From contig CAWGYT010000004.1 in NCBI GenBank assembly GCA_963826795.1, forward strand, positions 434,001-498,000: a stretch of DNA of 64,000 nucleotides. The letters are read 5' to 3'. Numbering within the stretch: position 1 is the first letter of the stretch; each line of letters begins with the position of its first letter. Origin of the DNA: CAWGYT01 sp963826795 (lineage in GTDB: Bacteria > Planctomycetota > Planctomycetia > Pirellulales > Pirellulaceae). The notes beneath the pieces are model-generated. The model made no database searches. It saw only the letters and a list, made by a program, of their open reading frames with translations, and had not been told where the DNA came from. Positions 27,992-38,522 of this stretch are shown here, in pieces. The position numbers and the translations under genes were made by a program.

Positions 27992-30900
27992 TCAACCTGC
28001 TGCGGCTTGATTTTTTCCCCATAACTCGTCAACGGCTGCGGCCTTGAGCGCGAGGCTTGTGAGCGGTTGCGCGTTGCGTGCCGCGTCGCTCGCCGGTGCG
28101 GTCAACTCGCCCTCGAAGCCGCCGGCGATAAAGGCCAGTACGAGATCGTCGGAGTCGAAATCGCCATCGCCATTCCAGTCGCCTTCTGCCCAGGTGGCAT
28201 TGTCCGGGATGCCGTCTTCATACTTGCCACCCTGCAGCGCCAGCAGCAGGTCGGTGGCATCGAACTTGCCGTCGCGGTTCGCGTCTCCGGGACGTGCGAG
28301 CGGCTGGCCGGGCGAGCCTCCCCAAATCGCGGCGGCGGCCCAACTTCGCTCGACGTTCCACGCCCCCAGATCCGCCTGCGCGGGGTCCCGAATCTCCAAC
28401 GAGTAGCCCTCGCCGTCGGTGGTGCTGTACCAATCGTCGTAGACAAACTGCTGAATGACGCGGCCGGTTGCATCCAGCAGCGTCAGCGTCTCGCCGCCAT
28501 TGGCCAATTGCCCGCTAAAGGCGTTCAATCGCGTCGGGTCGCCCTGGCCGATCGCCAAATTCCGCTGCGTGCCGTAGCGGCTGACGAAGGCCGCGCGATT
28601 TCGCGGAATCACAACCGTATCGCCGGGCGCGAGCGTTTGAGCTCCGAACGTAAACCGAATTCCCTCCGCTTCGCCTTCCCGCTGGACCTGGACCAGCTGG
28701 ACACCGGTCAAGTCGAGCGACACGTTTCCGACATTCGCAAGTTCCAGGAATTCATACTCGTCGTTGTCAATGAACAGTTCTGTCCCGTGTGCCGCCCCGG
28801 GGTTGTACTGGATCTCAGTCACTCGCAGGAAATCCCGCACGGGCGACGAACCGGTGGAGGTGACGGAAATCGACTGGCTGCCCACGAAATTGCCTTGGAA
28901 ATCGTAGGCCTCCAGCGTCCAATCGCGGGTGCCCTCTTCGACGGGGATCTCCGTCTGCCAGGCACTTTCGCTGGTCCACCGCAATTCCAGCGGGATCTCG
29001 GATCCGGCCAGGCGAATCTCGCGAACGTCAACCCAGGCGGTGCCTTCGATGGTCGCTTGGTTGGATGCTCCGACGTCCAATCCGGTCGGCGTCGTGATCG
29101 CGTACGGCACGACGGGAATGGCCGCCTCGACGCGGCCGACCGCGAAAGCGGATCGCGCGCGAATGTATGACTTGAAGGTCTGGAAGAACGCCTGACCCGG
29201 GACCAACGCATCGAAGTGGTCGATCCACGGGCTGATGTATTCCTCGTTGAATGTGGTGTTGATGATGTCCATCACGTGGCCATAGTACGTCCGCTCGTAG
29301 CCCGGATCGCGAATCAGCTTCTGCAGGTCCGCTTGGCCGTTAATGGGAGCGGTCTGGCCTTGGGTAAACGAGAAGTCCATATCCCAAGGCAGGAACAACA
29401 CTCGGTTGTCGGTTGGTCGGACGTAGAAGATTCCATTGTGCTGAGCGCCGGACGCATAGTTGTCACCGATGCCGGTCAGAATCTGCACGGCGAATGACCG
29501 GAGCCACTGATCGACGTCAATCACTTCCGCTACGTCGGTATGGTAGTTATCCTCCGTCGCGCGGCGACCAAATTGGGCCAACATGGTCATCAGCTGCGAG
29601 TAGTCATTCTGGGCCCGATTGTTCTTGATCAACCAGTGCCAGCGATACGCCTCCTTGTCGTCGCCCTGGTCCACCATCGCCACTCCCCGGACGTCATCGG
29701 GGTTGGGTCGCTTCAGGCCTTCCACCCCGCCGATCGTCGACGTGGGGTAGTAGATCAGCTCATACTCGAACGCCGTCCCTTGACTGCCGTTCTCGTATTG
29801 CGAGTCGAGAAACACGTCGTTGTAGCGAGCCATATTCAGCATCGCACTGCCCGTGTGGCGTGGATCGGGTGCGATCACGTGGATCAGGTCGTCATAGATT
29901 TGAGGGCCGCTGCCGGCATGATTGAGGATCTGCCGTACGATAATCTCTTCCTGGCTGTACTCATCACCGGATCCGCTTCGATCCACACCGATCGTTTCGT
30001 GCACGCCCCGGAACAGGTGAGCCGGATCGAAGCTCAGGTTAAAGCCCGCGCGGACGACCTTGTCGCGTCCTCGCTGACTGCCCTTCAACCGAACGCCAAC
30101 GTCGTAGAAAATCTCGCTCTCGCGATAGATCACCGTGGCGCCGATCCGATCGTTGCTCATCACGTTGGTCGATTCGTGGAGTCGGGCGGTATCGTCGGCT
30201 GTCATCAGGATGCGTAGCGTATGACGGGCGTCCTGAGCGGCCAGGCCGTCTTGCACGCGGTACATCGCCCGCGACGCCGGACCGGCTGCGGGGAACATGG
30301 TCGTGCTGCCAGCCGCATCGCGACCTTCGACGTAAAACTGCACCAAGGCCCCGGCGTCCTGTCCCGGGATCTGCCCCTCGTATCGTCCCGCGCCACCGGG
30401 CAGCATCGCAACTTGCTCGAAGGCGCTTCCCGCGACGGAGTACCAAAGCGTCAAGGCGGCGATGCCGTCGTTGTCGACTGCGGTGACAGCAACCGTGACG
30501 GGTTGCTGCGGATCAGGAACGGCCGGTGAGTGCAGCATGCCATCGTAAAGCGGCCCGACGTTCTCGACGTGCCGCGAGTTGACGCGTCCCGGCGTCCCCA
30601 CGCTGGTCGGTCGCTCCAGCCGCGTGGTTCGTCCGAGGCGATTGAAATAGAGTCGCGAATTCAACTGCTCGGAACCCGAGACCCAGCGGGCGCGGAACGA
30701 GATCTCGTATTCCGCCGAATTCGACAGCCGGACGTACGTGTCGCCGTCCTTGAGTGTTGTGCCCGCGTTATTGTGCATGTGCTCGGTCGGGCCCGTCGCC
30801 GTCAGCAGCAGCACGTGGTTCAGCGGGTCGTCCGGATCTGCCACAACCTGGCCGTGCTGCGTGCCGATGATTCGCCAGGTGGCCGGCTCACTGCCCAGCG

Positions 30901-33900
30901 CATCCGACTGGAAGCTGCCGTTTTGAATGATCTGGCGTGCTTCCGGCGTCCCGGGATTCTCGATCACGCGAACGTCGTCGATCAGCACCTGGCCGTCGTT
31001 GAGCAATCCTAGCAAGAACTCGTGGTATTGCGTCGGGTCGTTGGAAAAACTCCGCCCCGAGCCGCGATAGGTGATCGTTTGCCAATCGACTTGCTGGGAC
31101 TCGTCACTGGCCGCCCAGGCTTCCGCGATTGAATTGTCGCTGAACGGGTCCTGCAGTTCGAGACTGGCGCCGCCCGCGTCCGCCTCGCTGGGCCAGCGTC
31201 CCGAATCGTAATAGTGCACTTCGTCGACCAGGTTGCCGTGCTGGTCCCACAGCTGAATGTTTTCACCCGCATCGGCCAGGTTCGTATCAAACGGGCCGAG
31301 CACCAGGGCCGCGTCCAGTTCAGGTCGACTCCGCAGCAGCGCGGCCGGATTGCTGGCGACCACCAGGTACGAATCCGGGGCCAAGCTCGTGCCGGCAGGG
31401 AATGCGAAGTCGATCCCGGAGCCGAACTGCCAGCCGCTCAAGTCGACTGACGCGGTCTCGCTGCGGTTATACAGCTCGATCCATTGCTCGTCGTTCTCAA
31501 AGAGGCGATCCAGCGTGGGCACATAGAAACCCGGCGCGTGATACATGATCTCGTTGATCACCACGTCCTGGTTAATCTGAAACACGTTCGTCGAGCCGAA
31601 GGAGGCCTCGGTCGGGTAGAACCAGCGGTCACCCTGGGCGGCATGGCGACCGATCAGGCGGTCGGCGACGCGCTGCGAGTCGGCGAGTTGACGCCCGTCG
31701 GGCGCCAGCAGAAATAGCTCGTCCCCTTCGCCGATCCGATCCCCAAGCTGGCTGCGGCCAAGCGTCCAGAAACCGCCAGGTTCGAGAGTGCCGCTGGGAA
31801 TGCGATATCCTCCCAGCTGGTAGCCGGTCAAATCGATCGCGACCTCGTGAGGATTGGACAATTCGACGCGAAAATCGGCATCGCTTCCCGCCGAAATCTC
31901 GTTCAACTGCGGCAGCACGGTCTGATTCGGATCGGCAGGCGTCACGAGCGCCGTCAGCTGGAAGGCGAACAGGGCGTCGCGGACCGGTGCCGCGCTCTGA
32001 TGCACTTCAATTGCCAAAACATTGTCACCCGCAATCAGAGCGGTCGTTGGCAGCGAATTCGGCCCGGTCGTGCCGATGTCCGTCACCTCCGCCTCGGCGG
32101 GCGTGGAAGCTGTCAGCGGGCCTGCCGGCAAGTTCTGTCGATAGATCTCCTGGCCGTTCAGATAGTACGTCACGCCGTCGTCGACCAGCTGGCTCAGCTG
32201 CAACACCGTCTGCTGCGGATCGCCATGGAAGGTGAAATGATGGCGGAAGTAGTAAGCACTGGAAGCCGCCGAAAGCGCGGTACGATTCTCGGGCAGATCG
32301 TCGGGAACGAGGGGGCCGTCCAGGAACACCGTCGGGGCATCCAGCGGGCTGAAGACGCCCTGTGCCAGACCGGCGATCGCCTCGGCCGGAAGGTCACGCG
32401 TCCACAGGGCGACGTCGTCGATCCATCCGACGGCGTATTCGCCGGTGACACTCGGGTTGCCACCGAGGTAAAACGGATTCGCCGCCGCGTCATGTTGCGT
32501 GTCGGCCTGACCCACGGTCTCGCCGTTGATGTAGTAGGTCAGAGTCGGGCCTGACTTCACCACCGCCAGGTGTGACCAGACATTGGCACTTAGCGAATAC
32601 GGCAAAATCGGATCGCCGCCGTTGCTGTAGTATTCGAAATTGGAGGGCGTGAACTTGATGAACTGCAGCGGATCCTCCTGCCCACCCGCTCGGTTGCCCG
32701 CGATCACGGCATTCGCGGCGACGCCATCGCCGGGCTTGAACCAGAGTGACCAGGTGAAGTCATCTTGCCGGGCGAGTGCGGGCACCGTTCCGGCGGAGAC
32801 ATAGTCGTTGCGACCGTCCAGACTCAGAACCTGACCGCGTTCCACGTCGGACGCCCAGGCCGGACCGCGTTCGAGGGTCGCTTCCGTGCCGCCGGCCACC
32901 TGGTTTTCGGCGACCGTCCCGCTCGTGGCGTCCAGGGGCCAATAGGCATAAAGTCCTTCGCCGGGTTCGGCCAGGCCGCCCACGTTCGCAGGTGGAAATT
33001 GCGGATCTCCGGCCTCGAAAATGCCTGCCTGCAAGGGCCAGGTCGAGTCGTCAAACTCCGGTGACTGCCAATTGTCGGGAGGCTCGGTCCCCGTATCCAG
33101 AACGCGTAGCGGCGTGTCCCAGGTCGCCAGAGAAACCGACAGCGGGGTGTCGTCGTAGGGCGGGAAATTGTCGGCCCCGGGCGATCCGCCCAAGAGCTGA
33201 CTCGTCGTCCAGCTGGCCGGATCCTGGCTGGCCAAATGCACGTAGCGCTTGACCAAACTTGCCCCCGATCCGTCGGGGCCGACCGGCCAAGGCCCCTCGT
33301 CCGCGTATTCCAGCAGATCCATCACGCGGTCGGAGTTGTTGCGCAGGATCAGTTCGTCGCCGCCGTTGCTCAACCGACCACTGAAGGGGCCGAGCGCACG
33401 GCCACCCCCGAGTCCTCGGCCAACGCCGCCGGGTTGCTGGCGATCACCAGGTATCCGTTCCCCGGAATGATTGTCCCCTCGGGAAACTCATAAAAAATTC
33501 CTCCCGTCAGACTCCAACGGGAGATGTCCATATTGATCGCCATCTGGTTGTGCAACTCGATCCACTCGCCGCGCGCCTGCGTCCCGGTCGGGTTGTACAT
33601 CACCTCGTTGAAGGTCACGATCGAATCGCCCGACGGCGTGTTGATGCCGGTTTGCGGCAACTGAGTCACCAGGATCACGTCGGCCGGCGAGGACGTCGCC
33701 GCGCCGTCGCTCAGCTGATAGCGAAAGCGATCCTGCCCAAAGAACCCCGGCGCGGGCTCGTAACGGAATGATCCGTCGGCGGCCAGCGACAACGTACCAC
33801 TCTGCGGCGCATCCACCAGCAACGCCGTCAGGCTGGTACTGTCCCGATCCCGGTCGTTGGCCAGCAAGCCCTGCTCGGCTGAGACCTCCAACTGGCTGCC

Positions 33901-35634
33901 CTCGACCAGATACGCGTCGCCGGTAATCTCCGGCGGATCGTTGACCGGTCCGACCACGATCCGCACGGTCGCCGCGGCGGAGGTATCGATCCCGTCGGTC
34001 ACGTTATAGGTGAATTCATCCTCGCCCGAAAAATCGGGCTCGGGGATATATTGAAACGAACCGTCGGGCTCCAACTGCAGCGTGCCGTGAGTGGGATTGG
34101 TCAGCAGGTTCCAGCTCAGCGAGTTGCCTTCGGCATCCAGATCGTTGCTCAGGATGCCCTCGGCCAAAGGCACCGTCAGCGTTTCATCCTCGTTCGCCTG
34201 ATAGAGATCATCCTGCGGCGCCGGGGCGGTGTTGACCACCAGCGTCACCGTCACGGGCGCGGTGTCCCGGCGTCCGTCATTGACTCGATAGCGAAAGCTC
34301 GTCTCGCCCGCGAATCCGCCCGCCGTGTATTCAAATGATCCGTCTGGATTCAACACCAGCGTGCCTTCGCCCGGGGCGACGTCCTGATCGAGGACCGCCG
34401 TCAAGGGCGAATTATCCACGTTGACGTCGTTCTGCAAGACACCGATTAACGCCGGAATCTGCAGTACGGCCGTGGGCGTCGTTTGATATTGATCGGCGAC
34501 GGGCACCGGTGGGTCGTACACGGGCCGAATCTCGAGCGTCACGGTGGCGACGTTTCCCGGGCGAAAATCTTGAGCCGCATACTGAAACGAATCGCTCCCG
34601 AAATAGTGGGTCGCCGGCTGATAGAGAAAGGAACCGTCGGGGTTCAGCACCAGCGACCCATGGGCCGGCTCGGTCACCAGCACGGCCGTCAGGTCATCGC
34701 CGTCAGGATCAGAGTCGTTGCTCAAAACTCCCTGAGTGCCGGGCACAAAAAATAAGGTCGGATCTTCGTCCAGACTATAGGCGTTGTCTTGCGCGACCGG
34801 CGCCGAGTTGCTGTAATAGGTCGACACCTCGTCCACCAGCGATGCGACCTCCGAGCCGCTCAAGGCACCATTGTAGATGCGAACCTGCGCGAGCTGGCCG
34901 GTAAACGGACCGGCGTTCGTCTGGAGAATCCCAAACGTCATGTTCAATGAAGACCGCGGATCGGCGCTGAAACCATCCTGCACGTCCGGAGGCGAGTCGT
35001 CGAGGTAGATGGCCATCTGGGCGCCCTGGCGGGTCACGACGACCGTGTGCAACGCGCCATCGTTCACGCCACTGGCCGACGAATACATCGTTCGTTGGGG
35101 CTGTGCGAAGCCGTCACCCATTCCCGTCGAAATCTGGCCGGCAGCGTTCAGGCTGATCCCCCAGTCTTCCGACAGTCCCAAGGCGTTGGCGTCCACCAGA
35201 CCCGTATTTTGAAACCACTGACCGTCCGTCCCGACCAACTGGTCCGAATCGGTCACGAACGTCACGGCCACCGAAAAGTCTCCGGCACCGGCCAACGGAT
35301 TATCGACGGATCGAACTTGCAACCCATCCGCTCCGTCGGCGGCCTCGAAACGAATGCTCGCGCGGCCTCCCAACTCGCCGCTGACCCGTTGCGGCGTACC
35401 AATCCCGCGGGCGCTCCGGTTGCCGATTTGGTCGGACCACTCCGTCACCACTCCGTCCTCAGTGGCGCTCACCGACTCGTCCGCCAGCCAGTGGGCAACC
35501 AGGTCGCCGGCGAGCAACTCGCGCGCCTCTAATTGCTCAGCCGACACCACTCGCTTCCGCCGCAGCCGAAGTCTTCCGCCCGCCGCCGATTGCTTGCGAC
35601 CCCGCCCGCGTTCCGTCTGCTTCCCGCCACGCAT
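27992..35634 (-). CDS. Giant secreted surface protein with CotH, lamin-tail, cadherin-like and dockerin-like domains (one frameshift)
   Basis: About 2545 residues, start ATG 35634. The N-terminus has basic residues followed by SAEQLEARELLAGDL, the planctomycete ExLExRxLLA export motif. Then: a LamG-like domain (about 47-270); four tandem cadherin-like/Big_9 repeats (about 275-650), each with an LSNDxDxxGxxL core and a GSFxYxP strand; a lamin-tail domain (ITFNEVMYNPTGTQARGEW in the family pattern); a second LamG; more lamin-tail domains; a CotH kinase-like domain ending in FLPWDMDFSF; a last lamin-tail domain (TEIQYNP); and a dockerin-like end with DANRDGKFDATD and DWNGDGDFDSDD. The frame changes near 33385. 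CotH proteins can phosphorylate other proteins; here the activity is unproven. Probably an envelope or matrix protein. Confidence 0.92.
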
Positions 35635-36041
35635 GCCTACCTCGTGATTCTCATCTCGGAATGTTGACCAAAGATCCCCAACTCACGCACGAACCTCACG
35701 CGCTGACGCGCGAGCCTCACGCGCGAAGGATCACCCCGCCCGCAGCCCGAGCTGCAGCAAGTGACCCCTCGCGTGACTTTGCCGTCGCCTCGGCGCAAGG
35801 AAAAGTGCGCTGATAGAACTGCCCCTCGACCAGAGAAGCGAGCGACATTTTAACCGATTGCTGCCTCGTACGCCGCAAGAAAAAGTCGCGATTGGAGGAC
35901 ACCTTGGCGCCTTGGGGTTTCCCGCAGCGACGGCCAAGTTGGGACCGCAAATCTCGGATCGATTCCGACGAGGCTGAGCCAACGGAAACGGCGCGCTTCC
36001 CCTTGGGTGATCGTACCGCGCTTGCGTCGTTGCTCGGCGCC
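35635..36041. other. Non-coding stretch upstream of the surface-protein gene
   Basis: About 400 bases leading into the satellite at 36042. A short direct pattern (CACGCGCGAAGGATC-like, ACGCGCGAGCCTCACGCG) occurs at 35690-35730. No credible gene; presumably it holds the promoter of the large surface protein. Confidence 0.4.
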
Positions 36042-36395
36042 CCCTCATCCGGCCTTCGGCCACCTTCTCCCGCGTTGGGGAGAAGGGACAGCCCCAGGAT
36101 CCCGCGTTGGGGCATCAGGGACGACGATCCCGCGTTGGGGAGCAGGGACAGGATCCCGCGTTGGGGAGCAGGGACGAGATCCCGCGTTGGGGAGCAGGGA
36201 CAGGATCCTGCGTTGGGGGAGCAGGGACAGGATCCTGCGTTGGGGGAGCAGGGACAAGATCCTGCGCTGGGGGAGCAGGGACAAGATCCTGCGCTGGGGG
36301 AGCAGGGACAAGATCGTGTCACCTCTCCCGCGGCCGGGAGAGGTCGCTCGGGTCCCGCTGGCGGGAGCCGGGCGGGTGAGGGTCCCGCTTCCGCG
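36042..36395. repeat. 26-27-bp satellite (about 8 copies) between family B and family A elements
   Basis: Begins with a family B copy (CCTCATCCGGCCTTCGGCCA). About eight units of the type ATCCCGCGTTGGGGAGCAGG follow without spacers. Early units read ATCCCGCGTTGGGG, later ones ATCCTGCGTTGGGGG and ATCCTGCGCTGGGGG, an ordered drift along the array. It closes with an inverted family A copy (36314-36395). Not a CRISPR: units are contiguous. Open frames through it encode only repeats. Confidence 0.9.
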
Positions 36396-36471
36396 CAAGA
36401 CTTCCGACTCGCCCGAGCGAGAGGAGAGTCACTCCGCGCTGGCAGCAACGACTCAAAAGCCGTTCGATCTC

Positions 36472-37136
36472 TTAGGGCGTCACGGCTCGGAAAAAGTTCC
36501 GGATCGGTTGACCTCGAACGTAGACCTTCGGCCGCACAATGACCGTGGGGCCGGCGACAACCGGTGGGACGAGAACCTCCCCTGCGACCGGGGCGACAGC
36601 CGGTTCGTAGGTCGTGACGGGCGCGTACGTGGTGACGGGTGAGTAGGTGGTCACAGGTTGGTACGCCGTCACGGGTTGGTAAGTTGTGACGGGTCGATAC
36701 GTCGTCGTCGGCTCGGTACGTCGTCGTCGGCTCGATACGTCGTCGTCGGTCGGTACGTCGTCGTCGGCTGATACGTGGTGACGGGCCGATAGCTGGTGAC
36801 GGGCCGATAGGTCGTGACGGGGGCCGCGATCGAAAACGGTTCGGCGACCACGGGGCTGGCGACTGGGGAGGCAACGATCGCTGGGGTTTCGACGATGGGC
36901 GAGTAAACCGTTTCCTGCCCGGCTTCGGTCGCCGGGCGCCAATCGGACGGGGAGGCCGAATCGACGGCAGGGACTGCCGGGGCGATGAAATCGGTCGAGC
37001 GGAACACGACCTGGGCGGGTAACTCCGTCCGGAACGACTCGACCATCTGACCGTATCCCTGGCTTCTTGATGCGTGGAGCGCCAGGAAGGCAACCAGAAG
37101 GACGCGGCCGGGTCGGGATTGAATTCGACAGTTCAT
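36472..37136 (-). CDS. Secreted PVTTY-repeat protein (frameshift in the repeats)
   Basis: About 221 residues, start ATG 37136. Residues 1-28 form a signal peptide (VLLVAFLALHASRSQGYG). The N-terminal 100 residues are Pro/Val/Ala-rich. About a dozen Tyr-containing pentapeptides of the type YRPVTTYQPVTTY follow. The frame changes inside a CGACGACGA-rich stretch near 36720. The C-terminal block PTVIVRPKVYVRGQPIRNFF, ending in RAVTP, is outside the repeats and looks conserved. Proteins with TTYxPV repeats and this kind of ending are common in planctomycetes; the function is unknown, and an envelope or cell-wall role is an inference. Confidence 0.75.
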
Positions 37137-37390
37137 GGGATTTCCTCACCTACGCGAGCATCCGGAATCTTGCCGTGGGACGCGGGAATCGTCGCCCGCC
37201 CGCAAGGTTCAACTCTCCCATCAGTATCGCACGCGACCCGCGCCGCGGAAACACTGCCAGCATCCAGAAGGTTGCTCCGGCTGGGAGCCTCGTGACGCAG
37301 TCGCCCCGAACTCGAGGCGCAATCTCCCCCCAGAGATAGGGGCGCGTCACGTGGGAGTTTGCCAGCGACCAGGATGCTAGCGGGAAATGC
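37137..37390. other. Non-coding stretch between divergent genes
   Basis: About 250 bases between the PVTTY gene start and the candidate lysR promoter. No gene or structured RNA is evident. It should hold the PVTTY gene promoter and any LysR auto-regulatory site; I could not pick out a T-N11-A dyad with confidence. Confidence 0.35.
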
Positions 37391-37419
37391 TTGACGAACC
37401 CTGGGCGAAGCGTTATTTT
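37391..37419 (+). promoter_or_regulatory. Candidate promoter for lysR
   Basis: TTGACG at 37391-37396 and TATTTT at 37414-37419, 17 bases apart, in a locally AT-rich stretch about 80 bases before the lysR start codon. Consensus match only. Confidence 0.4.
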
Positions 37420-37499
37420 GGCGAATTGCCGATTCGTAATTCTGTAGTTTCTGAGTATCTCGATCGCTTATAACTCATGGGCCCGCTCGAGCCATGCAG

Positions 37500-38466
37500 A
37501 TGAAGCTCTTAAAGGTTGTTCTGCGACGTGGCGGCGCGACGAAGCTTTTCGCAGGGAGCCCGCGAGAACGACGTTTCGCAATCGGCGGCGAGTCAGATGG
37601 TGCAGCAATTGGAGGAACGACTGGGTGTCCGTTTGCTGGATCGATCGAAGCGACCGTTGGTGCTGACGCCCGAGGGAGCCGTGTTTTACCGCGGCTGCCG
37701 GAAGCTGGTGGATCGCTATGTCGCGTTAGAGGAGGAGGTCCGCACGTTGCATGAGGACGTGTCGGGTCGAGTGAGTGTGGCCTCGATCTATTCGATTGGG
37801 CTGAGTCACATGAACCAATCGGTCCAGGAGTTTTTGAGTCTGCATCCGAAGGCGAACGTGCGGGTTGAGTACCAGCATCCGGATCGTGTTTACGAGATGG
37901 TCGAGCAGGACCAGGCGGATGTGGGGTTGGTCAGTTACCCGCGGGCGAGTCGCACGATCCATGCGATTTCGTGGCGGGAGGAGCCGATGGTGTGCGTGTG
38001 TGCTCCGGGGCATCCGTTCGCGGCCCGGAGTCGGCTGGATTTGCAGGATTTGCAGGGCGCGTTCGTTGATCTCCTTTGACGCGAATCTGATCATCCGTCG
38101 CGAGATTGACCGCGAGCTGAGTCGGCACGGAGTCGAGGTCAATGTGGTGATGGAGTTTGACAACACGGAAACGATGAAGCGTGCGATCGAGATTGACGCG
38201 GGCATCGGATTGCTTGCCGGCGCCGACGGTCCAACGCGAGGTCGCGTCGGGCACTTTGCATGCCATTCCGCTGCGCAACAGTCCTCTGATTCGACCTCTT
38301 GGAATTATCCAACGTCGCGGCAAAGAGCCGTCGAAGACGACGCGGCCAGTTCATCGAGTTCTTGTTGCATAAAGCGAAACCGACAGAAAGGCGACCTCTC
38401 GCTGATGGCGGAGGTCGCTGCGGCAACGCCTGGCAGCCCCTGAGCGCCGGCGAGCTTCGGACTTGA
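37500..38466 (+). CDS. LysR-family transcriptional regulator (four frameshifts)
   Basis: About 322 residues, the usual LysR length. Start ATG 37500 (ATG 37494 is also in frame). The winged helix-turn-helix reads AARRSFSQGARENDVSQSAA then SQMVQQLEERLGVRLLDRS; the effector-binding domain follows (VSGRVSVASIYSIGL, ADVGLVSYPR). The frame changes near 37515 (one T extra), 38066 (one T extra), 38225 (unresolved) and 38346 (one C extra). Three of the four are single-base homopolymer changes. It ends 56 bases before gltB on the same strand, so it may regulate glutamate synthase, as GltC does in Bacillus. That function is inferred from position only. Confidence 0.88.
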
Positions 38467-38522
38467 TTCGGCTCGACACGGCGGCTACGCTCACAGGAGC
38501 AGAAACATTGAGTACGGAAAAA

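Noticed and set aside
36100..36313. Regularly repeated array resembling a CRISPR
   Set aside because: Units of 26-27 bases are contiguous with no unique spacers, and no cas gene is present.
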